Shown: positions 10,071-21,456 of the stretch, piece after piece
Layout: every line of letters starts with the position of its first letter
Position numbering within the stretch: position 1 is the stretch's first letter
NCBI GenBank assembly: GCA_024220505.1
Contig: JAKZZE010000017.1
Span: 496,001-560,000 of the forward strand
Length of the DNA: 64,000 nucleotides
DNA from: Rhizopus arrhizus
Taxonomy: Eukaryota > Mucoromycota > Mucoromycetes > Mucorales > Rhizopodaceae
Direction of reading: 5' to 3'
The notes under the pieces: model-generated
Databases searched by the model: none
The model's input: only the letters and a program-made list of their open reading frames with translations
Told to the model about the DNA's origin: nothing
Position numbers and translations under genes: made by a program

Positions 10071-10887
10071 GCTTCTATACAAAACTCTATTCCCACCTTA
10101 TTTATTCAATAAAAACTATGTAATTTTTTAATAATTTGATCACAAAAACATCGTGATATCACTAGGCCATCACACAACAAAGCCCTTTATTTTTCTGGCA
10201 TTTAATTTTACACGCTTTATCAGATAAGGTATCATTTTTATATTAAATATTGCTTTCCTACATCAAATTATACAAATTTAAAGGACAAGCTTTCAAGTAA
10301 AACTGTATACTTTATATTCCATCAACATGAAATTTCATTTGAAAATTTGAAAACACCCTAAATTAAATTACCATGGAAATATTCGGAAACTGTATATGCT
10401 TAGGTAAAAAAAGGAAGTTTAAGGGACAGATACGAGTTTTCGCTTTTGGAAAAAATAAGGTTAGGTAAGGCAAATCATACACTATTGTACCACTGTGACA
10501 AAAAATAGCTGCAATCGCGTAAATTAGTTAGTGTCATCTTATTGCATTAGAATGAATATTCAATCAAGAGTCCAAAAAAAAAAAAAAAAAAAAAATGCTA
10601 GCAAGTAGGGCTACTACCGTAGTTTTTATTCTCTTGTCGTATTGTAGCGATTTTAATACCAATAATCATATTTTCTAAACCTTTTATGATCATTCATTCA
10701 ACGTCAACAGTAATAAGCTTTTTTTTTGAAAGCTATAATCGGTAATTCATTTTATTTTGAAAGGGAAAGTCCGGATGAAAAAATATCGAACCACTATGCA
10801 AATACAATGATTTTCGCTTATTATAAAGTAGCTTACATATCGAAATTAAAAGGAGTGCTTACATTCATTAATACGATACTAATTTTG

Positions 10888-10950
<63 letters not shown>

Positions 10951-11794
10951 TAGAAATTTCTATAATTGCTTAGCATTGCTTTGGAGTCACAAATTGATAC
11001 ACAATAGACAGACTTATATTCTATAGAACCTTTCTGGAAGACCTGTAGTACTCAAAAAGTCTCACAGTACGAAATGCCTTAAAATCAAATATCGAACGAT
11101 TGTTCTAGATTATAGCAAGAAAATCCCCTTAAGTATTAGCGAACCATGTGGGGAATTTAAGGCATCAGTGTATTCTCTCTCAGAGATATAGATTAAGCCA
11201 ATTGAAGTATCATTGTTCCTAAACAATCGTTTAAACACTTGAGTTCTATATATGGTCTCAATGATCCATGAGAAATTGGATAGCTTACATGAGTATCAGT
11301 TGTAGCATTTATTTTCTCAGCCGTTCCTGAAGCTCCAGAATTCCTTTAAGTACCGCTTATAGACATGAAACATGAAGAAATGAGATACAAAATAAGCAAT
11401 TGGTTAGGAAAGCCAAAGAAAACAAGAAAAGTCAAAGAGTGAAAGAGTAAAAGAGCAGATAAAGCTGTAATATTGTATATATGTCATGGTTTCTTGCTGC
11501 TGCTACTGCTACTACTGCTTTTTCTTTTTTCTTAAATGATATAATTATGATTCGTGTAATAGATGAGGCGATAAGAATCTTTTGTAACAATGTAGTGAAA
11601 TGCTTGAATAGCTTCTTAAGAATTTCTTAATGAGTCACAAGAGATCAAATTTCAGATGTGAGCTTGTTACAAACGGGTATAACGTAGAACGCTAGTTATG
11701 CTATAGCAAGCCAATGAAAAAGGGAATATAATATATTGGTTTTTTACTGTCAGTTTGCACATCGTTATTTCTTTTTTTTTAAAAAAAAATATAA
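10071..11794. other. Gene-free AT-rich stretch with long A tracts
   Basis: No supported gene is visible. Notable are A runs at 10,577-10,595 and a 61-base A run at 10,888-10,948. Open frames that cross these runs encode polylysine and are not credible. Confidence 0.55.
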
Positions 11795-12587
11795 AATCTA
11801 TTTACTTAAGTGCAGAGTGGACACAGGGTGTCTTTACACCTTTATTGCCCGGACTAGCTCAATGGTAAACAAAGTATAAGAAACTAAAAACTCCTTAAAA
11901 GCCCAAGGATAAGAAAAGAGAGATGTCAAGAAAGAAAGGAAAGGATCAGAGCATTATTTTGTAAAGTCAATCTATAAAGAGAGAGACGGTATAACCATAG
12001 GAGAGAGCAGAAGAGAATGATGCAGGGTGTTGAAGGGCATCGACCTCAGAAAGCAAGCGGGTGAGGGAGCTTCAGGTCAGTTACCAACAATGCTTGTTGG
12101 AAGCCCGCTCGGGAGGAGTCTTGGGAAGCTAGTGGAGGATGTGGGAGACCACGTCAGTGTCTGAGTAGGGAAAATAGAGCCGTCGATGCATACATAGACA
12201 GTGGATGACATGTTGCTTTGTCAAGGGATGGGTTTGGCAGTGACAAGGTTGAGAACGCTTCCAGGAAATCATTCTAGTCTTTTGCGGATATATCAATTGC
12301 ATTCGAGAAATGTCATAAGTAACCAGAGGAAGGGATCGATGCAGAGGATAGGATAGCGGAGGGAAGGGAGCTTGGAGTGTCGACTGACTAAAGTGGTCTC
12401 AAGGTTGCTTTAAAGGTAAGCAGGCTTGTACTTTCGAAATCTTGCAAGGAGAGAACCGTTAGAGGAAAAGGCAAAGTACGATAAATAGGGATAACCGAGA
12501 GTTTAAACCATTGAGACGAGCGGTGTGTGCAAAGGAGCGGATGAAGACTGGTCAAAAGAGTGTGGTCTGGTAAGGTGAGTGGGTGCG
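11795..12587 (-). mobile_element. Decayed LINE fragment (ORF2 C-terminus and 3' UTR)
   Basis: On the minus strand, broken frames match the C-terminal third of the intact LINE ORF2. SSQWFKLSVIPIY corresponds to SQWYKLSKTPLW, IDPFLWLLMT to VDPILWLPMT, and CHCQTHPLTKQHVIHC...MHRRL to the CIYHP...RSHAIWC...MHRRL zinc cluster. Further on, the CCGGGCAAT element of the intact 3' UTR also recurs, followed by an A/T-rich tail near 11,800. Stops and frame changes make it non-functional. The copy is 5'-truncated, as is common for LINEs, and ends against a T26 run at 12,588-12,613. Confidence 0.7.
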
Positions 12588-12665
12588 TTTTTTTTTTTTT
12601 TTTTTTTTTTTTTGTTGATATTGATTTTTTATTTTTCAGGCAGATAGATTTTCAAGCCTGCGTAA

Positions 12666-13463
12666 TTAAAGCATTGGCTCAAGAACCAAGCATCTGCTAA
12701 AAAACGAATACGAATGGTCTAAACGGTTTTTGAAATTCTCCACTGAAACTTTTCTAGCTAACTCAATAATTCTGTTATCAATATTGCCATCTACAATAAG
12801 ACAGTATCTCCTAATGTCTCCCTTAACTTTCGACCAGGATAACTTAATAATGCTGAAAAATGGTGAGTAAGAAGGCAAGTATGTGGTCTTATATCCTCGC
12901 GAGTCGATCAAAATTTGAACTTCAGAAACTTAATGAACAGCAGTATTATCCATATCGCGGTAGCGCCACTTCATGTTATATTGATCCAGAGTGTCCATGA
13001 CACTATTCAAACTTCCAAGAAATACTCACTATGAGTACCAACTCTAGTATTTGCTTCAATCATTTCAGCCCTGTCTTCTCCTCTCTTTTTCTCTTTCAAT
13101 CTATTCCCTTTTTCTATACAGCCTTTGGTTTATGAAGAGTTAAATGAATCACTCCTTTTTTGCAAATAGTTCCAATGATGGTCCCAGCGATCCCTCTAAT
13201 TGAAGGAATACTTGCTTTCGCAGGCGTACCTTTCTTAGATCTGTCAAATTTTCTGTGAATATGCAAGTTGAGACCTGTTTGTTAATAAAGGCACAGGTTT
13301 CACTCCAGATCATATTCTTGCCATTCTTCCATTCAAGAACCTTTTCTCTGTCCAGTTTGAGATCATTGAGGGTTGTTCTTGTGGACACAACTAGCTCCAG
13401 CTTCTTAAGTATTAAAGAAGCATGAAAAACAAGGTACCCAAAATAAAAAATTAATGTCTGCAA
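12666..13463 (-). pseudogene. Tc1/mariner-type (DDE_3) transposase pseudogene
   Basis: Two minus-strand blocks fit a DDE_3 transposase. The upstream block (13,149-13,463) contains LDREKVLEWKNG and an IWSETCAFINKQ segment, corresponding to the usual FIDE region with the catalytic Asp replaced by Asn. The downstream block (12,666-12,911) contains DSRGYKTTYLPSYSPFF, KLSWSKVKGDIRR and a terminal LDHSYSFFSRCL, the normal C-terminal signature. About 240 bases between them carry many stops, so the gene is dead. No terminal inverted repeats were identified. Confidence 0.7.
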
Positions 13464-15166
13464 AAAAAGAAATAATGATATGCAAACTTTCAGTAAAAAG
13501 CAAATATCTAATTCCGATAAGTGCTCGATGATTATGTTGACTTAGTACTTTATGGGAAATAAGATGTGCCAAAAAGCCATATAAACTTTTTTATTCTTCT
13601 CTTTACGCTATTTTGGTTTTGCTGAGATATGTAAGTCAGTGTTTGTGTATTTATTCCTTGATGGTTAGTGCTTGTACTAGTATGAAAAACCCTACTTAAA
13701 TAGTATGTGTGGAATTTAGCGATAACATCAAGTTTAGATACAAACTTTAAAGGATCAAGATTTCTCGCCTTTGCAATTGATATGCGCAGCTGTGTTTCGT
13801 AGTCCTCTCACTGTAAATGTATCTTGTATATGCCGTTCTACTCGGGGGGCATATTACATGTCTGGGTGTAGATAGAGTTTAGGCAAGGGAATGCCTAAGC
13901 TTTTCGATTTCTCATCTTTTCATTTCAGTTGTACATCAACGCTTTCAATTTTTTATTTTATATTATAATTTTGTATGTAATAAAATTCTAGACGCTTGGT
14001 CTTTTGTATCTTTTGTCTGTTCTCTGCCATTTGCTTATCTTAATTGTTCTCGAAAACATGCCATTTTTGTTCGAATTCCCTTACATTTCACCTGGTAATA
14101 TGTTTCGTAGTTAGAATTAAAAAGGTCATGGGCTGTTGTAAAATAAAATTTACATTCTGTATCTAATGAAATTAGATCTTTTTTTGTATATGTGGTATTC
14201 TTGGTTATTATGGGAGGAAGTTCGATACCAATTCAATTTCGCGGAATTGAATTCTTGTGTTAATTTTTGTATTCGTAGAAGAGATAGCTGCTACGTTGTG
14301 GTCAAGAGACATTGCATAATTATAAAACCACCGAAACCGTATATTTTTTTTCATTTTATTTCAATTTCGACTCGAATAGAAAAGGCACATGCAATCGTAA
14401 ATAAAAAAAGCATATCAAAATTAGTAACAATGATAATATTAATCATCTGAAATGTTATTTATCTATCAATAAACTAAAACTAAAATAACTGACACAACTA
14501 GAAATAAAGTATGAATTGGTTACCTAATAATTTATGTGTGAAAAGGAGAAAAGTTATAAGGGATAAATCCTTCTTCTATGCTTGCGAATAAGTTTTACGG
14601 GGAAGATATGACATCTGATAATCCATGAAAGCTTAACTTGTTTAAATTACAAAACACATACAATTTAAGACCCATTAGAGACATGAATATGGTAGTCTAA
14701 GTTCCTTTCTTTCTGTTGTGTTCCAAAGATAATCACTGTATAGTAATCAGTCATTATTAAAGATTAGTAGCGTGAGTCCATGGAAATGTAGACTTATTAG
14801 TATATATACCTTACTTAAAATAGACTGGTGAACGAGTAGCAAGTACCTATATTAAATCATGCAAAGATCTGCATAGTACATATAATAACATTTACACTGT
14901 GAAAAGTATATAAGCTCTGAGCAAATATTATTGAATAAAATCATATAAAGCTTTAGGTCCTATTAAATTCTCAATTTTTATTATCTTTTTTGTGAACAAA
15001 ACGCTATCCTTAAACCTTATTGATGATAGAAAAGCAGATGTTTGAAGAAGGAAAGTGGTTGTTACTTCTTAAGGGAAGCGCCAACCTGTAATTATCTGAC
15101 ACATTTTGTTCATTTGAACAAACCAATATTTACCTAAGTGATCTAATATCCAAATATTTAACTAGT
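13464..15166. other. Gene-free AT-rich stretch
   Basis: I see no recognisable coding region, RNA gene or ordered repeat. The open frame at 14,166-14,450 has no domain or splice context. Confidence 0.5.
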
Positions 15167-15573
15167 ATGATCCTTATACAACTTATAAACAGGAAGTTTA
15201 ATTTCATCAATGAAGATGAAACAAAGTCCCTATTGTTTGCAGCGTCTGCACACCTTTTGGAAACAGAAAATAACAGCGCCTCCAAGTTCCAACGATGCCA
15301 AAATGCGCGCAACTTTGCTAAGTTCTGTTGTTTCGGCTGTGGTAAATTCGCGTCCTACAGATATTATCTTAGAGACAAGTTTGCAATGGTATAATGGCAT
15401 ATGTTGACTAGGTTTACATTATTTGAATTATATTATATATTCTATTAGCAAAAATGTTCGTTATTAAAGGCTAGGATTGTCCTTGGAACAACCAGAGAGT
15501 TGAATGAAGAGCAAACAGAAGGACGAGTTCGTACCGTTGCTACTATCGGTGACAGCCTAAAGAAGACTTCATA
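15167..15573 (+). pseudogene. Possible two-exon coding remnant, unknown
   Basis: An open stretch (FINEDETKSLLFAASAHLLE...) ends at a GTATAATGG donor near 15,389. After an intron ending TTCTATTAG the frame continues as QKCSLLKARIVLGTTRELNE and closes at 15,573. Composition looks protein-like, but I recognise no family, and the surrounding sequence up to 16,270 contains more coding-like pieces broken by stops. It is best read as the start of a decayed multicopy gene. Confidence 0.3.
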
Positions 15574-15714
15574 ATTTAAACCCATCCGAAAGAAAAGAAA
15601 GTGTATAAACGTCAAGAAGATAAATTAAACTTGAAAGAGAAAGTTGGAAGAATAGCAGAGCATTGGTAAGTAATCTGATGAAATCATTGTACTTGTGTGC
15701 TTAAAGCATTCAAT

Positions 15715-16271
15715 AGGTATCCTGGTAAAGATGCCAAATGTCATGCCCGTTAGATTCAAGGAAGCCGTGGATGAGGTTCTGAATGAGAGTGAGTTACAGT
15801 TGGTACCAAAAGTTTCCAAGAAAAAAGCACAGAGTTCTACCACTTATCTCACTTTGAAACAATAAACACAAATTGTATAATGCCGTGAAGATGTAGTTTG
15901 CTTTGATGCTAAGCCTGAATTGCTGTATATCAAATTGGCCATTCAAAAATTGTGAGAACATTAAAAAACATGGGTATTAAATGCTCTTACAAAAAACTAT
16001 GAGTGGATACTACTAATATTGTAATGAATCAATTCAACTGGATCATAACGAGGACTGGTACAAAGTCAACCTTTATGGCGATGTATTTCACTTACTTTAT
16101 AAATCCAAACAAGGATTCAAAACCAAAATGTAAATACTATGATGTAAGTTTTCATGACAATCAATCCACTGACCTATAGTTGCTGCAGATTTGAATGTCA
16201 TTCTAAAACTGTCAAGGCTACGAAATCGAAAGGGATGTTAAGCTGGACTTTATTTTCACAAACTCTACTGT

Positions 16272-16273
<2 letters not shown>
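15715..16273 (+). pseudogene. Broken coding remnants of an unknown gene
   Basis: Short coding-like pieces follow the remnant at 15,167-15,573 on the same strand. One reads ILVKMPNVMPVRFKEAVDEV. Another, near 16,040-16,130, reads EDWYKVNLYGDVFHLLYKSK. A third, near 16,190-16,260, reads ECHSKTVKATKSKG and overlaps KLDFIF in a second frame. Each ends in a stop or needs a frame change. The relic terminates at a T42 run (16,274-16,315). I cannot name the family. Confidence 0.3.
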
Positions 16274-16317
<44 letters not shown>

Positions 16318-16721
16318 GAGGACAAACGAACAGAAAAAGTATCATAATATTATAAAGAGAAAACTGAAGTAAGGAAAACAAATTGGATAGTTTATTGTTT
16401 AAATCAAAAGAAGTGAACTCAATCACCTAATGGTGACAGACAAAAGAGAAAAGACAATTCCCAAAGAAATTCAGAAGAAAATTATGTGGACTTTATGAAT
16501 GTCTTTATTGAAGAAGTAAAAGAACAAAAGAATGTATAGCATTCCTGCCTATGTATTTCTGATTGATGGCAGAGTATATAAGCTTGATTGGATGAGCAAT
16601 CGTTAATAGGCTTATTTTTTTTAACAGCAAGACTGTTTTGTCCTATATACTACATGTGTTATAAATGCAAGAAATTGCATATAATAGTCCTCCTAAAAAC
16701 ATTGCCTGCTTGCCATGTGTG

Positions 16722-17060
16722 TGTATCATGTTTTGACCTGCCAGTGAGATATAGTTTTATTGTCCTGGACTAAATCTTTACAAATGAGCTTGAATAGGAA
16801 TAGATCCTGATAATTAGTAACCATCCTGAATAACATGCTTCAGTTAATATCTAGACGGTTTACTACTAGCATCAGTTTATGAAATACTCTTAATGTCAAA
16901 CCATATCGTTCATAACTATCTTTTGCCATCTAATCTCAAGTTCTGCTCAAACTAATCTAAGTAGTCTTGAAATCTTTAATAAAAGTATTAGACTTTAGAA
17001 ACGTTGTTCGGTCTCGTTAATTCTTCTTTGTTCTCGCTTTCATACCTAAAGCACTTTAGC
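16722..17060. repeat. Dispersed 338-base repeat, copy 2
   Basis: This is a same-orientation copy of 8951-9288. Homology starts at the shared CATGTTTTGAC and ends around CATACCTAAAGCAC. Flanking sequences differ between the two copies, which places the boundaries. Confidence 0.8.
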
Positions 17061-17412
17061 TGGAACAAATATTCCTTATTTTTAAAATAACTGAAGGTAA
17101 ATAACGTAGACTCTTTTGTTTTTAAAACTAATATACTTTAATGTCTAATCCATGCTTAACAGTCTAGTCTTTGATAGATTTGTAGCAAACTAACTATACT
17201 TGATTACTACCTTGTGCTCTTTGAATACAAGACATTAAAAAATTATATATGTTTAAAAAAAGGTTATATTTTATGTTATCTTCTATTATTGTAAATTTAA
17301 CGTTTTTAACCACATAATTCTTCCATGGCACAACAACATAATAAACTTGCTAAACTAATAACAATAAAGAACGTGAATATAAGAATAAAACACACTTATG
17401 CGTGTATATCAT

Positions 17413-17703
17413 TTACCATCCACAGCAGCAATCGTCAGCTTTACTATTCTGTTGAGCAGGTTGAGCATAAACAACTTGTGGTGGTGGTCTAGAAAAAATA
17501 AATAAATAAAAGGATGTCAAGAAAAATAAAACAGAAGTTTACTGTGGTTGATATCCTTGCTGTTGAGGTGGATAATACCCTTGTTGTTGGGGTGGAGGAT
17601 AATTAACCTGTTGCTGAGGAGGAGGATAAGGTTGCTGGTAACCTTCTGAAGAAGGTGGAGGAGGATAAAACTGTTGTTGAGGTGCTTGGGCTGGATATGA
17701 CAT
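17413..17703 (-). CDS. Proline/glutamine-rich small protein ending in CCCGW
   Basis: Two exons (17,543-17,703 and 17,413-17,488) encode 78 residues. The ATG at 17,703 opens MSYPAQAPQQQFYPPPP. The body is built from YPPPQQQ / YYPPQQQGYQ repeats and the tail is SKADDCCCGW. The layout of proline-, tyrosine- and glutamine-rich repeats followed by a short cysteine cluster is that of small XYPPX/CYSTM-like proteins, where the cysteines are thought to associate with or be acylated at membranes (known of similar families; inferred here). No typical transmembrane helix precedes the cysteines. The intron has GTAAAC...CTAG ends and the spliced frame closes properly. Confidence 0.65.
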
Positions 17704-18138
17704 AAAGAAGAAGAAAAAGTCAGCCAATTGTAAATGCCACATTGGGAAGTTTTTTCAGAATAAATTGCGGAAATTCAAATCTTCGCTAGCAGCTTTGATC
17801 GCTTCCAGGTTGCGGCTTTGATGTACCTCCATCTGCAGTTTTACACAGTTCAATTTGCATGTTTTTCATGTTACTTTTTTAAGACCTATAAATCTTTTCG
17901 TATAAGTATGATTAGCCTAGATATTGAACGTAATGAATAATGGCGTTTATTTTGAGAGTGACCAAAGCAAAGCTTTTGATGAGCATAGAAATAAAGCGAT
18001 AGACTGAGAGGAAGGACGTTTGTAGAAAACTTTATCGTCCTTCTCGAATCCTTTTCGTTGATGAAAACATTTGTAATTGGACAATATTGGCATATTTATT
18101 TTGATTTTTCTTTTCTCGTTTTCAAGCCTTTTGCATAT

Positions 18139-18607
18139 TCAGATTAGAAGATGAAAAACTCTACAGTTTCTATAATATTCTAAATATAATCTTTTTGAAA
18201 TTATTCCCATAGTTATCACTGATGAACAATCACATCTTTCAATGGTATGCATAAGATAAATAAAAATGTGAATGTCAGCTACAGTTTCGGACGTATCCAT
18301 ATTGTATTTGTTTTTTTTTGTTAGATGTTTATCAGGTACAGTCACATACTGTACACTTGCTAAAGTAATGAAGACAAAGAAAATATGACCAAATAAAAAT
18401 AGATGGTATATAAAATAGGTATTTCTGGAAATTAAGAAAAGACTTGTCAAAAGCAGAGAAAAAACGATTACCTTGAGTAAATTTGTTTTCATCATGAAAA
18501 GGCGGGTTATGGAATATAAATTTCCAGTGTGCTTTCCAGAGACAGATACTACCACAAGTAACACGATAGTTACCTGTATTTAGTAGGTGATCATGGAAAG
18601 GATACAA
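18139..18607 (-). CDS. Candidate two-exon gene, unknown product
   Basis: A minus-strand frame beginning at an ATG (18,607, MYPFHDHLLNTGNYRVTC) reaches a CAAG|GTAATCG donor near 18,474. A TTTCCAG acceptor near 18,424 lets it continue as EIPILYHLFLFGHIFFVFI and close at 18,139. The second part includes a hydrophobic stretch that could span a membrane. No domain is recognised and composition is only weakly protein-like, so it may be a relic or chance. Either unspliced frame alone is also open for about 90-140 codons. Confidence 0.25.
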
Positions 18608-19029
18608 TTTAAACTTTACAATTTTTAAATGAGAAAAATAAAAGATAGCAGGATCGAGAAGAAAACTTGATGCTATACTATAGAGAGCGTTTAAAAGGGC
18701 ACGAGCACAGAAGCTGTTAATCTTTATTCAATATCCCATAAAGAAGACACAGGATGTCAGAGTGTCGACTTGGAAACAAATGATGAAGACTGGTGTGAGA
18801 GATAAACTGATGGAGAAATACATTCCATAGTAGAACATGGGCTTTAAAGAAAATTCTGCCTCAAAATTTGTCGTTATGCAGTAGAATTTTTCTCGAGAGT
18901 AGTAGTCAAGTAGGCTGTCTATAGGAAGCAAGATTGTTGATCAGTATCGCTTTGTTATCATCTTGGCAAAAGGTGTACTATCAGGAAGTAGTGTAGGAAA
19001 TATACCGAGATCATGCAAACTTGAGAACC

Positions 19030-19070
19030 TGATTGGTCAAAAAGCCCCTTACTTGGGTTTTGTTCAGGTT
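19030..19070 (+). promoter_or_regulatory. Shared 41-base leader element, left copy
   Basis: This segment begins TGATTGGTCAAAAAG and continues through CCCTTACTTGGGTTT. It matches the inverted segment at 21,457-21,497 at 38 of 41 positions. It ends 17 bases before the ATG of the PD-(D/E)XK-like gene and contains ATTGG, an inverted CCAAT box. It could be a promoter element or an end of a mobile unit. Confidence 0.6.
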
Positions 19071-19087
19071 CAATTTAAGCTGCTAAA

Positions 19088-20155
19088 ATGAATTTATTCA
19101 CCCTTCTAAAATCAATGCGTCTAGGCTCAGACTTGATGGTGAAGGCTACCATTAACGATCCTAATGTTATTAACATTATATCAACTGCATTGTTAAATGT
19201 ACAAAATGATTACACAGTTGGGAATTCAGAATGGGATAACGGCACTCGCTCAGATATTGTGCTAGAACCAAAGTCATTGGCATCGGACCTTCCTCACATA
19301 ATTATAGAAATCCAGTACATAATCGATAACTTATTCATAAAGATAGTAATTAATTACAGCCTCCAAGCTTTTAAGAGACGTAAATTGGACCCAATTGTAC
19401 TTATAATATGCACTAGCAGGTTGTCTGAATGTATTGCAAAGAACCTAACGACCAGCAGTTTTCCCGGTTGCTACGAATTCCCTGCTAAAGGTTGGGCTAA
19501 TAATTGCCTAACTTTATGTAAAATACGCGTTCAAGAGCATATTGGTACTGTGCCTATCAATCCATTTATCGCTCTTGGTTTATTTTTAACCAGCCGTGCC
19601 CTTGATATTAACGATACACTATGCCGGAATGATCCAACCATTCAGTACTTACACTCTTTGGCGTTACAAAGACACCAAAATCAGTTTAACAATCAACATA
19701 TATCTGATGCTTTAACACAATTACTGGAAACTCAAGATCAAGGGTATAAAAAAACATTGGAACTCATTGACAAAAAGTCATCTCCCGAACAAGTGGCCAA
19801 AGCCATTAAGGATTTGCAGAATCAAAATTACACGTTAAAAAGGAAATACAATGATACCATTGGTGAAGCCTTCTCATCTATCTCTACCAGTATCTCAACA
19901 GCAACAGCAACAATAAACCCTACAAGTATTGAAAACATTGACTTTACGGTAGAATTAATCACTCCATACGAACGCAGTATGACATTTGTAGAGAATTATG
20001 TGGAAACTAGGAAGCAAAAGGGATTTAAACGAATGAATTGGTTGGCGTGCTATTCCAAAGGCATTGAGTTAAACCTATTTCGATACAAAAGTGCAGATGT
20101 GCTTCATAATCAATACGACAAGTATATCAAACAAAAAAAAATAACTAGTAAATAA
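19088..20155 (+). CDS. PD-(D/E)XK nuclease-like protein of a multicopy family
   Basis: A single-exon 355-residue protein. Around residues 48-76 it has SEWDNGTRSDIVLEP, then IIIEIQ, giving a candidate catalytic Asp56 and Glu74-x-Gln76. This D...ExQ arrangement, flanked by predicted strands, resembles PD-(D/E)XK nucleases such as the Rpn/PDDEXK_2 type. Downstream, LDPIVLIICTSRLSE could be a further core strand and WANNCLTLCKI a cysteine-bearing segment. Residues about 205-255 are charged and coiled-coil-like. The C-terminus (RMNWLACYSKGIELNLF) has no assigned fold. A decayed copy (8086-8935) and a divergent one (20,845-21,415) occur in this window, so the family is multicopy. Nuclease activity is inferred only from motif pattern. 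Confidence 0.6.
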   Translation: MNLFTLLKSMRLGSDLMVKATINDPNVINIISTALLNVQNDYTVGNSEWDNGTRSDIVLEPKSLASDLPHIIIEIQYIIDNLFIKIVINYSLQAFKRRKLDPIVLIICTSRLSECIAKNLTTSSFPGCYEFPAKGWANNCLTLCKIRVQEHIGTVPINPFIALGLFLTSRALDINDTLCRNDPTIQYLHSLALQRHQNQFNNQHISDALTQLLETQDQGYKKTLELIDKKSSPEQVAKAIKDLQNQNYTLKRKYNDTIGEAFSSISTSISTATATINPTSIENIDFTVELITPYERSMTFVENYVETRKQKGFKRMNWLACYSKGIELNLFRYKSADVLHNQYDKYIKQKKITSK

Positions 20156-20844
20156 AAGGGTATAAATTATGAAAAAGAAAGGCTTTTATTTCAATTTAAT
20201 TTGTGGACAGATAGAGTATCTGTATCTACTGAGTTGAGAATGTGTTTGATTCTTAAAGTAATTCCAGTGTGTCGGCAACTACTTACTGCTGGGTAGAAAG
20301 TGCTTTTGATATTATTTTCTTAATAAAACAACTCCAGAAGATATATACAGTTTTCTAAGTAAACGTATCTGCTTGAAGAGGGTTTATTCTAGGATTATCT
20401 TATTAATTGTATTAGATATTTAATATTATCTTAAGCTAGTTTATTTATATACATCATGAAGTACTTTTTTATTATTTAATATAATAATAATCTTTAATGA
20501 TACTATGTTCTGTATCTAACTATTACCTATGTTTGACATTATATCCAAGATATAACTTTTATTAGTGATCCAAAATGACTCATATCTTAGGCATCAAGGT
20601 TTATTTCAATTAGTAACTGATTTAACCTAGCAAGATTCGTCTTCAATATAAATATAAGTACTTTTTGCGTCTTTGCTAATTTTATTTAATTTTTTAAATG
20701 TCATTTGATGCTGCACTCATTTTTTTCTTTCGTGAACTATGATATTCAGTGAGTCGTTGCTCAAAAAAACATATTTCACGTGTGGTCCAGTATAGACAAT
20801 GAAAAGAGCATTTAGGAATTATCCAGTGTAAATGAATATTACTT

Positions 20845-21415
20845 TTATTGAATTCTACGTATAAATTGCATAGTGGTGTTGACAACATTTAACAAATTCT
20901 GTATCTGATTTTCATCACCAGAAAAATATATCGCAAGTACCACAAAAGGATCAAGATGTCTGCTTGCCTCAGTAGCATTATTGGAGATAATTACAAATTT
21001 TTCTGCCCACATAGTACAATCCATTATCTGCCAATGGGAATTCTGTGAAGCAGACGTTAATAATGGTTTTACTGGCGAAGAAATCGTATTAGTACAAAGA
21101 ATAGCTACATTGGGTTGAATTTTGTATCGCTCATATACTTCTAAGCATTTGCTAATTGCTTGCTTCAACGATGCTTTTGCGATATTTGGCTGGATTCCCA
21201 AAAGAATCGCATGTGATTTAGATAAATAAAGAGTAAAATAGAGATTATCGGCCAGTAATTCCGTCGACACAAGTATGAGATCGTCGTCATTCTCATTCAA
21301 AATTGGTTTAGTAATAAGATTAATAAAATCCGAATGTTTTATAATATTTAAACTAAAAGAATAGGGTAAATAATAACATCTAATAGAAGCTTATTAGCTC
21401 ACCTCTATCATTCAT
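20845..21415 (-). pseudogene. Divergent, probably inactive copy of the PD-(D/E)XK-like family
   Basis: The main exon (20,845 to about 21,346) reads DFINLITKPILNENDDDL..., AILLGIQPNIAKASL, YKIQPNVAILCTNTISS, MWAEKFVIIS and LDPFVVLAIYF. These blocks align in order with the intact protein encoded at 19,088. The IEIQ glutamate is a glycine here (LGIQ) and the SDIVLEP aspartate has no counterpart, so any nuclease centre is lost. The coiled-coil and C-terminal parts are missing. A putative first exon (ATG at 21,415, MNDRG) has a GTGAGC donor and a TTTTAG acceptor exists, but the phases do not match, which suggests a broken 5' end. It faces the intact gene tail to tail. Confidence 0.5.
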
Positions 21416-21456
21416 TGTTATAAAGTGGAAAAAAAAAAACACCAAGGGAAAAGCGA

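Noticed and set aside
11847..11870. tRNA box A-like sequence (GACTAGCTCAATGGTA)
   Set aside because: No box B or cloverleaf partner follows; the stretch lies in the 3' UTR of the decayed minus-strand LINE fragment.
14062..14075. TTCGAATTCCC as a possible tRNA B box
   Set aside because: No A box or acceptor stem at the right distance.
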